A stretch of DNA of 14,822 bases from Nautiliaceae bacterium (GCA_027035735.1 JALVUH010000206.1:1-14822), one strand, 5' to 3'; counted from the stretch's first letter, positions 1-7,071 are shown. Notes: generated from the sequence alone by a model not told the origin. Program-made: numbers and translations.

Positions 1-19
1 TGGGCTAGTGTTATATTTT

Positions 20-529
20 TCAATTTAATCCTTTAAAAATTTCTTTAGCATTAAATTCAATTTTTCCACAAGGAGAGTCTATTTGAATTTTTTCAATTTC
101 TTTATCATTAAAAAGAACTTTTTTTTCATCAGGATATACCAAAAATAGATTTTTAACTCCTACTTTTTGATAAATTGTTTTTTTGGTGATTTCATCTCTT
201 AATTTAGTTGATGGAGAGATTATTTCAAAAATTGCAACAGGAGGCTTTTTGATGAATGTCGGCAGTTTCCCGCAAACTAATGCAACATCTGGTTTTAATA
301 CCGTTTCATCTGATATAATATAATCAATCTCTCCTAATACAAAGCATTTATTGCATTCTAATTCATCTAGCTTTTTATTCAAATTATAAATTATTTTTCC
401 CATTATAAATTGATGTTTACCAACAGGGCTTGGCGCCATTGCTTGAGGTATTCCATCAATTAATTCCCATTCACCTTCCCAGTGTTTATAATCTTCATAG
501 GTATACTTTTCAAGTACATAAGCTGGCAT
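20..529 (-). CDS. Uma2-family (DUF820) PD-(D/E)xK nuclease-like protein
   Basis: This 169-residue protein resembles the Uma2/DUF820 family, which has a restriction-endonuclease-like PD-(D/E)xK fold and whose cellular function is largely unknown. An N-terminal YEDYKHWEGEWELIDG stretch (about 11-26) matches the family's ELIDG opening. The candidate catalytic residues are the PD at 80-81 in LKPDVALV, E102 in AIFEIISPST, and a lysine in the following DEITKK helix. The usual closing VDP motif is changed to VYPD (131-134). The length is near the family norm of about 180-200 residues, so it looks intact. The minus-strand start has an AAAAAGG ribosome site about six bases upstream. It is the only minus-strand gene and diverges from recA. 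Such genes are scattered and often horizontally acquired, so its place beside a conserved recA block may be an insertion. Family assignment is fairly sure; nuclease activity is inferred. Confidence 0.8.
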   Translation of the reverse strand: MPAYVLEKYTYEDYKHWEGEWELIDGIPQAMAPSPVGKHQFIMGKIIYNLNKKLDELECNKCFVLGEIDYIISDETVLKPDVALVCGKLPTFIKKPPVAIFEIISPSTKLRDEITKKTIYQKVGVKNLFLVYPDEKKVLFNDKEIEKIQIDSPCGKIEFNAKEIFKGLN

Positions 530-544
530 TAATTACCTTTTTTA

Positions 545-558
545 GGTATAATTATAAC
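545..558. promoter_or_regulatory. Overlapping divergent -10 elements for recA and the Uma2 gene
   Basis: The 50-base gap between the two divergent starts contains TATAATTATA (547-556), which reads as a -10 box on both strands. On the plus strand TATAAT at 547-552 would start recA transcription near 559, giving a leader of about 20 bases. On the minus strand TATAAT (plus-strand 551-556) is preceded by TG and one base, making an extended -10 for the Uma2 gene. Neither has a recognisable -35 box, as is usual in Campylobacterota. Because the boxes overlap, the two promoters may exclude each other. The transcription starts are inferred. Confidence 0.55.
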
Positions 559-579
559 AAATATATATAAAGGAAGTTT

Positions 580-1635
580 ATGGATGAGAAAAAACAAAAA
601 GCACTTGAACTTGCTTTAAAACAAGTAGAAAAACAATTTGGAAAAGGTTCTTTAGTAAAACTTTCAGAAAAAGAAATAGAGCCTATTGAAGCAATTCCAA
701 CTGGAAGTTTTGGGCTTGATTTAGCACTTGGAATAGGTGGAATTCCAAAAGGTAGAATTACAGAAATTTATGGACCAGAAAGTTCTGGTAAAACAACATT
801 GGCACTTTCAATTATTGCTCAAGCTCAAAAGCAAGGTGGAATTGCGGCTTTTATAGATGCTGAGCATGCCTTTGACCCTATTTATGCAAGAAATATAGGA
901 GTTGATATTGATAATTTATTAGTATCTCAACCAGATTATGGAGAGCAAGCACTTGAAATTGTAGAGACTCTTGCTAGAAGTGGGGCTGTTGATATTATCG
1001 TAGTAGACTCTGTAGCTGCTCTTACTCCAAAAGCTGAGATTGAAGGAAATATGGGAGATGCTCAAGTTGGAGTTCAGGCAAGACTTATGAGCCAGGCTCT
1101 AAGAAAACTTACAGCCGCAATTCACAAAATGAATACTACGGTAGTATTTATTAACCAAATCAGAATGAAAATAGGAATGATGGGATATGGTTCTCCAGAG
1201 ACTACAACAGGAGGTAATGCTCTTAAATTCTACTCTTCTGTTAGACTTGATGTTAGAAGAATAGCGACACTTAAACAAAGTGATAAAGAAGTAGGAAACA
1301 GAGTAAAAGTAAAAGTTGTTAAAAATAAAGTAGCACCTCCATTTAGAATAGCTGAGTTTGATATTATGTTTGGAAAAGGTATTTCTAGAGAGGGAGAAAT
1401 TTTAGATTATGGAGTAAAACTTGATATAATTGACAAATCAGGTGCTTGGTTTAGTTATGGTGCTACTAAGCTTGGACAAGGTAAAGAAAATGCGAAAGCT
1501 TATTTAAAAGAGCATCCAGAATTAGCAAAAGAGATAGAACAAAAAATTAAAGAAGCACTTGGTGTAGAACTTTCACATATGATAGATGCAATTGAAAAAA
1601 AGGATGAAGAAGAATTAAATTTAAAAGGAGAATAA
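580..1635 (+). CDS. recA: Recombinase A
   Basis: RecA forms filaments on single-stranded DNA, drives ATP-dependent homologous pairing and strand exchange, and promotes LexA-type cleavage in species that have an SOS system. The 351-residue protein is full length. It has the Walker A motif GPESSGKT (65-72), a Walker B segment VDIIVVDS (137-144), loop L1 around GNMGD (156-160), and loop L2 from INQIRMKIG through TTTGGNALKFYSS (191-220). The tail is acidic (EKKDEEELN), as in other RecA proteins. An AGGA ribosome site lies five bases before the ATG. It is the first gene of the plus-strand unit and is followed one base later by eno, as in Helicobacter. I see no SOS-box-like operator in the short upstream gap. 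Confidence 0.99.
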   Translation: MDEKKQKALELALKQVEKQFGKGSLVKLSEKEIEPIEAIPTGSFGLDLALGIGGIPKGRITEIYGPESSGKTTLALSIIAQAQKQGGIAAFIDAEHAFDPIYARNIGVDIDNLLVSQPDYGEQALEIVETLARSGAVDIIVVDSVAALTPKAEIEGNMGDAQVGVQARLMSQALRKLTAAIHKMNTTVVFINQIRMKIGMMGYGSPETTTGGNALKFYSSVRLDVRRIATLKQSDKEVGNRVKVKVVKNKVAPPFRIAEFDIMFGKGISREGEILDYGVKLDIIDKSGAWFSYGATKLGQGKENAKAYLKEHPELAKEIEQKIKEALGVELSHMIDAIEKKDEEELNLKGE

Positions 1636-1636
1636 A

Positions 1637-2902
1637 ATGGTTGTAATTGACAATATTTTTGCAGATGAAGTATTAGATTCTAGGGGGAATCCAACAGTTA
1701 GAGCAACAGTTTATCTTAGTGATGGAAGTAGTGGTGTTGCTATTGTGCCAAGTGGTGCTAGTACAGGAGTGAATGAAGCGCTTGAACTTAGAGATGGAGA
1801 TAAAAGATTTGGTGGAAAAGGCGTACTTAAAGCTTGTGAAAATGTAAATGCAATAATAGCAAATGAACTTATAGGAATGAGTCCATTTGATCAAGCTGAG
1901 ATTGATAATATTATGCTTGAACTTGATGGAACTGAAAACAAATCAAAACTTGGTGCTAATGCAATTCTTGGAGTTTCTATGGCTGTTGCAAGAGCGGCGG
2001 CAAATTCTTTAAATCTTCCACTTTTCAGATATCTAGGGGGAAGTAATGGACTTGTAATGCCGACACCTATGCTTAATATTATTAATGGTGGTGTTCATGC
2101 AGATAATGATGTTGATTTACAAGAATATATGATTGTTCCAAATGGATTTGATAGTTTTGAAGTGGCTCTTAGAGCAAGCAGTGAAATTTATCATACGCTT
2201 AAAAAACTTCTTGAAAAAGATGGACATCCTACTGCTCTTGGAGATGAGGGTGGATTTGCTCCAAATTTCAAAAATAATGAAGAACCAATTGAATATATTT
2301 TAAGAGCTATTGAAGAGGCTGGATATATTCCAGGAAAAGAAGTAAATATTGCTCTTGATGCAGCAAGTAGTGAGTTTTATAAAGACGGGAAATATGTATT
2401 AGCAGGTGAAGGTAAAGAATTTACAAAAGAAGAAATGGTTGATTTTTATGCAAAATTGGTAGAAAAATATCCAATTATTTCACTTGAAGATGGGATGGCA
2501 GAAGAAGATTGGGACGGTTGGAAAATTTTAACTGAAAAATTAGGAAATAAAATTCAACTTGTTGGAGATGATATTTTTGTTACAAACAAAAAACTTCTCT
2601 CAAAAGGTATTGAGCTTGGAGTTGCAAATGCAATTCTTATCAAACCTAATCAAATAGGAACTGTTACTGAGACTATGCAAACAGTAAGACTTGCTCAAAG
2701 AAACAATTATAGATGTGTGATGAGTCATAGAAGTGGTGAGAGTGAAGATGCGTTTATTGCTGATTTTGCAGTTGCTCTTAATACTGGACAAATCAAAACA
2801 GGAGCACCAGCAAGAGGTGAGAGAACAGCAAAATATAATAGACTTCTTCAAATAGAAAGAAGTATTGTAGGAAGTGAATATATTGGAAAAGAATTATTTT
2901 AA
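1637..2902 (+). CDS. eno: Enolase (phosphopyruvate hydratase)
   Basis: Enolase converts 2-phosphoglycerate to phosphoenolpyruvate with Mg2+ in glycolysis and gluconeogenesis. The 421-residue length is near the usual 420-435. It begins with the typical DEVLDSRGNPTV strand and the SGASTG substrate-closing loop. GDEGGFAP (202-209) carries the proton-transfer glutamate E204, SLEDGM and GDD supply metal ligands, and the signature AILIKPNQIGTVTET contains the catalytic lysine K336. MSHRSGESED follows. The AAGGAG ribosome site lies within the last codons of recA, and only one base separates the recA stop from the eno start, so the two are probably co-transcribed. The recA-eno pairing is characteristic of Campylobacterota. 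Confidence 0.99.
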   Translation: MVVIDNIFADEVLDSRGNPTVRATVYLSDGSSGVAIVPSGASTGVNEALELRDGDKRFGGKGVLKACENVNAIIANELIGMSPFDQAEIDNIMLELDGTENKSKLGANAILGVSMAVARAAANSLNLPLFRYLGGSNGLVMPTPMLNIINGGVHADNDVDLQEYMIVPNGFDSFEVALRASSEIYHTLKKLLEKDGHPTALGDEGGFAPNFKNNEEPIEYILRAIEEAGYIPGKEVNIALDAASSEFYKDGKYVLAGEGKEFTKEEMVDFYAKLVEKYPIISLEDGMAEEDWDGWKILTEKLGNKIQLVGDDIFVTNKKLLSKGIELGVANAILIKPNQIGTVTETMQTVRLAQRNNYRCVMSHRSGESEDAFIADFAVALNTGQIKTGAPARGERTAKYNRLLQIERSIVGSEYIGKELF

Positions 2903-2926
2903 TCCAAAAGCTTTTTTGCTTTTGGA
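2903..2926 (+). terminator. Hairpin after eno; weak terminator or RBS-masking stem
   Basis: Directly after the eno stop codon, TCCAAAAGC (2903-2911) pairs perfectly with GCTTTTGGA (2918-2926) around a six-T loop. This is a 9-bp stem. No U-run follows it on the plus strand (AAGTTAAAAAATG comes next), so it is not a canonical intrinsic terminator. The only ribosome-site-like sequence for the next gene, GGAAAG (2924-2929), starts inside the 3' arm, so the folded stem could reduce translation of the ftsB-like gene or stabilise the recA-eno mRNA. The structure is seen; its function is inferred. Confidence 0.45.
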
Positions 2927-2936
2927 AAGTTAAAAA

Positions 2937-3182
2937 ATGATAGATTATGATGCTTTAATAAAAAAACCTAAGATAGATTTAAAAGTTGTTTTAGTAGTGA
3001 TTGTGGCAATTATTTTAGGTTTTTATATTGTAGATTTAATGTTTGGTAAACGATCTTTTTCAAGGATGATTGATTTGAATAATAATCTAAAAATATTGAA
3101 TAAAAGAGTTTATGAATTAAAAAAGGAAAATGCTTTACTTCAAAAAGAGTATTTTGAATTAAAAGAATTAGAAGGAAATTAA
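2937..3182 (+). CDS. FtsB/DivIC-like septum formation initiator protein
   Basis: This small 81-residue protein has the layout of FtsB/DivIC-family division proteins: a short cytoplasmic N-terminus, one transmembrane helix (about 17-36, VVLVVIVAIILGFYIVDLMF) and a C-terminal coiled coil (about 45-78) with repeated Leu/Ile positions such as LNNNLKILNKRVYELKKEN. Family members bridge FtsL and FtsQ in the divisome on the outer side of the inner membrane. Its place between eno and the AMIN-domain gene matches the corresponding small gene in Helicobacter (HP0155 from memory). Its stop codon touches the next gene's TTG start, suggesting coupling. Short coiled-coil proteins diverge quickly, so the assignment rests mainly on architecture and context. 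Confidence 0.7.
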   Translation: MIDYDALIKKPKIDLKVVLVVIVAIILGFYIVDLMFGKRSFSRMIDLNNNLKILNKRVYELKKENALLQKEYFELKELEGN

Positions 3183-3761
3183 TTGAATAAACTTTTGAAC
3201 TTTTTATTAATTTTTCCTTTAATTTTATTTGCAAGAATAAATCCCTTTGAACCTGTTATTACTCCTGAAAATATAAATATTAAAAAACCAAAATATTTTC
3301 ATAAGGTGATTGTTTATTTGCCAAATAATGCAAGAATACTTAAAAAGATAATTTTTGTATATCAGACTTTAGATAGTGATATTAAACAAAAAGAAATTTC
3401 TATAAATAAAGCGATAGATTTTCATTCTCCAATAATTGTTACGCATAATCCTAAAAATTTTTCTATGAAAATTTTGAAATTTCCTACTTTTAAACTTTTT
3501 ATAAAAAATAAAAAACTTTTTTTCAATACAAAAGATAAATTATTAAGAATATTTTTTCTTACAGAACCTTTTAGATTAGTGCTTGATTTTAAGAGAAATG
3601 TTGATTTTTTAACAATACAAAAAAAAGTAAAAAATTCTTTTGTAAAAAAAATAGTAGTTGGTGCTCATAGCGGATTTTATAGAGTAGTTGTATATTTTGA
3701 TGCAAAATATTCTTATAAAGTAAAAAAAGATATAAATGGAGTGTTAATTGAGCTTAGATAA
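3183..3761 (+). CDS. Exported AMIN-domain protein
   Basis: The 192-residue product starts with a signal peptide: a short charged N-terminus, a hydrophobic core (NFLLIFPLILFA, about 6-17), then the mature RINPFEPVITPENI. The NPFEP stretch just after the signal is common in exported Campylobacterota proteins of this locus. The C-terminal part (about 115-192) alternates short beta strands such as FRLVLDFKR, KIVVGAHSGFYRVVVYF and VLIELR. This resembles the AMIN domain, which directs periplasmic proteins to peptidoglycan or division sites. No amidase domain follows, so it is probably a binding or scaffolding protein. Start: TTG immediately after the preceding stop; the signal peptide begins right there, which supports it. 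The orthologous position in Helicobacter is HP0156 and in Campylobacter the CgpA glycoprotein, from memory. Confidence 0.72.
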   Translation: MNKLLNFLLIFPLILFARINPFEPVITPENINIKKPKYFHKVIVYLPNNARILKKIIFVYQTLDSDIKQKEISINKAIDFHSPIIVTHNPKNFSMKILKFPTFKLFIKNKKLFFNTKDKLLRIFFLTEPFRLVLDFKRNVDFLTIQKKVKNSFVKKIVVGAHSGFYRVVVYFDAKYSYKVKKDINGVLIELR

Positions 3762-4254
3762 TATTATTTTAACAGGTTTTATGGGAAGTGGTAAAAGTAC
3801 AATAGGAAGAAAACTTGCAAAAGAGATTAATACTTATTTTATTGATACAGATATGCTTATAGAAAATTTTGAGAATATGAAAATTAGTGAGATTTTTGAA
3901 AAATATGGTGAAAATAAATTTAGAGAAATGGAAAAATATTGTTTTGAATGGATAAAAAATAGTGTGAAAAATACTATAATTTCAGTAGGTGGAGGATTTC
4001 CTATATATATTCCTGAGATTAAAGAAGCAGGAATTGTTATTTATTTAAAAGTTAGTTTTGAAGATATTTTAAAAAGAATGAATGAAGAAGAGATAAAAAA
4101 AAGACCTCTTTTTCAAGATAAAGAAAAGGCAAAAGAGCTTTTTTTAAAAAGAGATAAAATATATGAAAATTTAGCCGATTATATTATTGAAAATAAAGAT
4201 TTAGAAATCACAATAAATCGCATAAAGGAGATAATAAATGCAAGTTACAAATAA
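3748..4254 (+). CDS. aroK: Shikimate kinase
   Basis: AroK phosphorylates the 3-hydroxyl of shikimate with ATP in the pathway to chorismate and aromatic amino acids. The 168-residue protein shows the P-loop GFMGSGKST (10-18), the shikimate-binding D35 in FIDTD (31-35), R59 in KFREME, the GGG loop (81-83), the lid arginine R119 in KKRPLF, and R135 in LKRDKIYE. The length is normal. The start is a TTG that overlaps the AMIN gene by 14 bases; the protein then begins LDNIILTGFMGSGKS, right for this family, with the P-loop close to the N-terminus. It is the last member of the block conserved with Helicobacter. Confidence 0.96.
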   Translation: MSLDNIILTGFMGSGKSTIGRKLAKEINTYFIDTDMLIENFENMKISEIFEKYGENKFREMEKYCFEWIKNSVKNTIISVGGGFPIYIPEIKEAGIVIYLKVSFEDILKRMNEEEIKKRPLFQDKEKAKELFLKRDKIYENLADYIIENKDLEITINRIKEIINASYK

Positions 4255-4423
4255 TGCAAGTTCTTTAAAAGCGGCTATTCAAACAGAACTTATTAAAAAA
4301 TCTCAAGATGTTGTTAAAAATCAAATAAGTTATATTTTAGAAAAAAATATGCAAAATACTAAAGCTTTGGAAGAAGCAGCAAAATTTACAGGAACAGGTA
4401 ATAATTTAAATATAAAAGCATGA
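4238..4423 (+). CDS. Small putative motility protein (YjfB-like)
   Basis: This 61-residue, helix-rich protein has no signal peptide or membrane segment. It overlaps the end of aroK by 17 bases and has a good AAGGAG ribosome site eight bases before its ATG, so it is very likely translated. Its composition (Ala, Gln, Lys, Asn) and its ending GTGNNLNIKA recall the GxNIDIRx ending of the YjfB putative motility family, short proteins found near flagellar genes. flhB lies one gene downstream, which agrees with a motility link. The biochemical role of that family is unknown to me. The family call is tentative and could be wrong for such a short sequence. Confidence 0.5.
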   Translation: MQVTNNASSLKAAIQTELIKKSQDVVKNQISYILEKNMQNTKALEEAAKFTGTGNNLNIKA

Positions 4424-5007
4424 ATTGGAAAGAGAAACTTAAAGAATTTTATAAAGAAAGAGAAAAATTTATAAAAAAATATGTAAATGAAAATATTGAT
4501 TTTACTTTAGTATTTGATAAATATTTGGATGAAAAAGTTGATCATCCTATTATGATTATAGGAGAAGCTCCAGGATATAATGAAGTAAAATTAAAAGAGC
4601 CTTTTGTAGGAAAGGCTGGAGAGAATTTAAATTATCTTATAACTTTAAGTGGACTTGATAGAAAAAAAGATTTTTTAATTACGAATGCTTTTCCTTTTAG
4701 GACTTATAAAGGCTTTAAAAATAGAACTCCAAGTGCAAAAGAGCTAAAAATTGGAGCGGAGTTATTAAAAAAAGAGATAGAAATTGTTAAGCCTCGTTTA
4801 ATTTTGCTTCTTGGAAATTCTGCTATAAAAGCTTTTTCTTATGTATGTCCAGAAGTTAAAAGTCTTAAAAAATGTGGATTTTATAATGTTTGTAATTTGA
4901 AAATTGGAGTTTGTTATCATCCTTCGCCTCTTGCATTTAATAGAGAAAATATAAGAAAATCTTTAGAAGAGTTTTTTAAGAAAATAAAAGAGGAAATTAA
5001 TGGCTGA
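4420..5007 (+). CDS. Uracil-DNA glycosylase, family 4-like, lacking the Fe-S cysteines
   Basis: The 195-residue protein belongs to the uracil-DNA glycosylase superfamily, which removes uracil from DNA after cytosine deamination. It has the family 4-type motif GEAPGYNE (48-55), the EPFVGKAGENL loop (60-70), the strand ITNAFPFR (87-94) with the NRTP turn (101-104), LLLGNSAIKAF, and the C-terminal motif YHPSP (166-170). Classical family 4 enzymes bind a 4Fe-4S cluster through a CxxC pair near the N-terminus, a cysteine in the KCRPP motif and another near EIxxC. Here the N-terminus has no cysteine, KCRPP is replaced by AFPFR, and the following position is IGAEL. The four cysteines present (143, 152, 158, 165) lie elsewhere. 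It overlaps its upstream neighbour by ATGA and flhB by eight bases. Superfamily membership is firm; substrate range is not. Confidence 0.85.
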   Translation: MNWKEKLKEFYKEREKFIKKYVNENIDFTLVFDKYLDEKVDHPIMIIGEAPGYNEVKLKEPFVGKAGENLNYLITLSGLDRKKDFLITNAFPFRTYKGFKNRTPSAKELKIGAELLKKEIEIVKPRLILLLGNSAIKAFSYVCPEVKSLKKCGFYNVCNLKIGVCYHPSPLAFNRENIRKSLEEFFKKIKEEING

Positions 5008-6055
5008 TGATTTAGAGAAAACGGAAGAGCCCACCCCCAAGAAGATAGAAGAAGCTAGAAAAGATGGTAATGTTCCAAAATCTATGGAATTGGTGGGATT
5101 TATTATTCTTTTACTTGCGAGTATTATTATTATTTTTTATTTAAAAATTGTTGTTGGAAGAATGGAAGAGTATTTTGAATATATTTTTTCACTTATAGGT
5201 AAAGAGATTACGGTTGAGAGATTTTTTAATATAGTCATAAAAACTTCAGAATATTTTTTTATTATTTTATTGCCTGTTATGTTTGTGATAGTTTTAGCTG
5301 CAATTATAGGGAATGTTGCACAATTTGGATTTTTATTTACTACTAAACCATTAATTCCAAAGTTTGATAAGATTAATCCAATTAAAGGGATTAAAAGGCT
5401 TTTTTCTGCAAAAACATTTGTGGAAGGATTAAAAACTACACTAAAAGTATTTATTGCATTTTTGGTTGGATTTTGGCTTTTTTTATCTTTTTTGTATCAA
5501 ATTCCAAGATTAGAACTTATGGTTATTTTTGAGCAGTTAAAGTGGTTTGATAATAAAGCAGCTGTTATTATTTTTTCAATGCTTGGAGTATTTTTTGTAT
5601 TTGCTGTAATTGATTTAATATATCAAAGATATTCATATAAAAAGTCTCTTAGAATGAGCAAACAAGAAATTAAAGACGAGTTTAAACAAACAGAAGGTAA
5701 TCCTGAAGTCAAAGCTAAAATTAGACAGCTTCAAAGAGAAATGGCTAAAAAAAGAATGATGGCTGAGGTTCCAAAAGCAGATGTTGTGATTACAAACCCA
5801 ACTCATTATGCAGTAGCTATAAGATATGATAAAGAAAAAGAAGATGCTCCAAGGGTAGTGGCAAAAGGAGTTGATAATCTTGCTTTAAAAATAAAAGAGA
5901 TAGCAAGAGAAGCTGGAGTTATGATAGTAGAAAATCCACCTCTTGCAAGAGAACTTTATAAAAGTGTAGATGTGGATGAGATTATTCCTCCAAAACTTTA
6001 TAAAGCAGTAGCGGAGGTATTAGCTTATGTGTATAAAGCAAAAAGAATGTTTTAG
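5000..6055 (+). CDS. flhB: Flagellar type III export protein FlhB
   Basis: FlhB is an inner-membrane component of the flagellar type III export gate. It switches substrate class from rod and hook to filament proteins after autocleavage of its cytoplasmic domain. The 351-residue product starts with the conserved EKTEEPTPKKIEEARKDG. Four hydrophobic segments follow (about 30-50, 80-108, 145-172 and 185-212). The linker KSLRMSKQEIKDEFKQTEG leads to the cleavage site NPTH at 266-269, with cutting expected between N266 and P267, and the C-terminal domain ends in VENPPLAREL and IPPKLYKAVAEVLAYV. NPTH and VENPPLAR fit flagellar FlhB and its injectisome relatives; length and genome context favour FlhB. 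It shows the organism is, or recently was, flagellated. It is the last gene before the next promoter. Confidence 0.97.
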   Translation: MADDLEKTEEPTPKKIEEARKDGNVPKSMELVGFIILLLASIIIIFYLKIVVGRMEEYFEYIFSLIGKEITVERFFNIVIKTSEYFFIILLPVMFVIVLAAIIGNVAQFGFLFTTKPLIPKFDKINPIKGIKRLFSAKTFVEGLKTTLKVFIAFLVGFWLFLSFLYQIPRLELMVIFEQLKWFDNKAAVIIFSMLGVFFVFAVIDLIYQRYSYKKSLRMSKQEIKDEFKQTEGNPEVKAKIRQLQREMAKKRMMAEVPKADVVITNPTHYAVAIRYDKEKEDAPRVVAKGVDNLALKIKEIAREAGVMIVENPPLARELYKSVDVDEIIPPKLYKAVAEVLAYVYKAKRMF

Positions 6056-6068
6056 TTTTCACAATTAA

Positions 6069-6087
6069 TTAACATTAATTATGTTAA
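6069..6087. promoter_or_regulatory. Palindrome overlapping the nrnA promoter, possible operator
   Basis: TTAACAT (6069-6075) and ATGTTAA (6081-6087) are perfect inverted copies around the five-base spacer TAATT. The right half overlaps the extended -10 of the nrnA promoter, so a dimeric regulator bound there would block transcription. The TTAAC/GTTAA half-sites recall CRP/FNR-type sites, but the nine bases between them is wider than the usual four. The palindrome is seen directly; the operator role is inferred. Confidence 0.4.
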
Positions 6088-6090
6088 AAT
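6082..6090 (+). promoter_or_regulatory. Extended -10 promoter upstream of nrnA
   Basis: TG-T-TAAAAT (6082-6090) forms an extended -10 element in the 53-base gap after flhB. It predicts a transcription start near 6097 and a very short leader before the ATG at 6109. No clear -35 box is visible; the upstream DNA is A/T-rich (ACAATTAATT). This is the only sizeable gap between 3182 and 11392, so it probably starts the second transcription unit. Confidence 0.55.
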
Positions 6091-6108
6091 TTCGCAAAAA
6101 GGCAAAAT

Positions 6109-7071
6109 ATGCAAGAACTTTTTAAAAAAGCTTGGAAGAAAATTTTAGAATCTAAAAATATAGTCCTTGCTGCACATATTAATCCTGACGGAGATGCACT
6201 TGGAAGTTCTTTGAGCTTATATCCTATTTTAAAAGAAATTGGTAAGAAAGTTACAATATTTAATGTTACTAAACCTCTTCCAATGTATTTAGATTTTTTG
6301 CCAAATTTTGATAAAGTAACAGATAAACTTCCAAAAAATTATGATTTATTAATAAGTTTTGATTGTGGTAGTTTTGATAGATTAGGGATTGAGGAGAGAC
6401 CTAAATTTTTAATAAATATTGACCATCATATCTCAAATACCAATTATGGTGATATTAATATAATTGATCCAAAAGCAGCTTCAAGTTCTCAAGTAGTTTA
6501 TAATATGCTAAAAGCTAATAATGTAACAATTCCTAAAGAAAGTGCAATTTGTATATATACTGCTTTAGTAACAGATACGGGAAGTTTTCAGTATGAAAGT
6601 GTTACAGATAAAGTATTTGAAATGGCAGCTGATTTAGTAAAATGTGGAGTTAAACCTGATTTTGTAGCTAAAATGCTTTTTCAAAGAGATAGACTCTCAA
6701 GACTTAGACTTCTTGCAAAAGCATATGAGACGATAGAACTTTGTTGTGAAGGAAAAGTTGCTTTTGTGGAAGTTACAAAAGAGATGATGGAAATAACAGG
6801 GGCTATAAAAGATGACACTGATACTATTGTAAATTCAGTAAGAGCTATAGCGAGTGTTGAGGTGGCTTGTATGTTAAGAGAAGATGAAGATGGAATAAAA
6901 ATTTCTCTTAGAAGTAAAAATTATGCAGATGTAAGTAAAATAGCGGTAAAATATGGAGGTGGTGGTCATATAAGAGCCGCTGGAGCTACTATTAAAGATG
7001 AATTTGATTTTGAAAAAGTGAAAAATATGCTAAAAAATGATTTAAAAGAGATAGTAAAGATTGAAGAATGA
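6109..7071 (+). CDS. nrnA: DHH/DHHA1 phosphoesterase, NrnA-like (nanoRNase/pAp phosphatase)
   Basis: The protein (320 residues) matches NrnA-type DHH-DHHA1 phosphoesterases. These hydrolyse short oligoribonucleotides and often 3'-phosphoadenosine 5'-phosphate or cyclic-dinucleotide breakdown products, using Mn2+. The N-terminal DHH domain shows AAHINPDGDALGS (21-33), SFDCG (83-87), NIDHH (103-107) and VTDTGSF (154-160), which carry the metal-binding Asp and His residues. The C-terminal DHHA1 domain has the substrate-binding glycine motif GGGGHIRAAGA (283-293). Length is normal for the family. The start codon is the first ATG after an extended -10 promoter. It overlaps the next gene by ATGA. 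Related proteins differ in preference between RNA and signalling dinucleotides, so the symbol names the family rather than a proven substrate. Confidence 0.85.
   Translation: MQELFKKAWKKILESKNIVLAAHINPDGDALGSSLSLYPILKEIGKKVTIFNVTKPLPMYLDFLPNFDKVTDKLPKNYDLLISFDCGSFDRLGIEERPKFLINIDHHISNTNYGDINIIDPKAASSSQVVYNMLKANNVTIPKESAICIYTALVTDTGSFQYESVTDKVFEMAADLVKCGVKPDFVAKMLFQRDRLSRLRLLAKAYETIELCCEGKVAFVEVTKEMMEITGAIKDDTDTIVNSVRAIASVEVACMLREDEDGIKISLRSKNYADVSKIAVKYGGGGHIRAAGATIKDEFDFEKVKNMLKNDLKEIVKIEE

Noticed and set aside
545..580. SOS/LexA operator upstream of recA
   Set aside because: I could not find a CTG-N10-CAG or GAAC-N4-GTTC type palindrome in the gap; many Campylobacterota also lack LexA.
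1673..1894. Minus-strand open frame of 73 codons inside eno
   Set aside because: It lies wholly within a clear enolase gene, its protein is low-complexity Ser/Thr/Ile/Cys-rich with no family resemblance, and it has no ribosome site; it is the shadow of AT-rich codons.
4238..4423. Antitoxin or toxin of a small-gene pair
   Set aside because: There is no partner small gene; its neighbours are aroK and a glycosylase, and its ending fits the motility family better.
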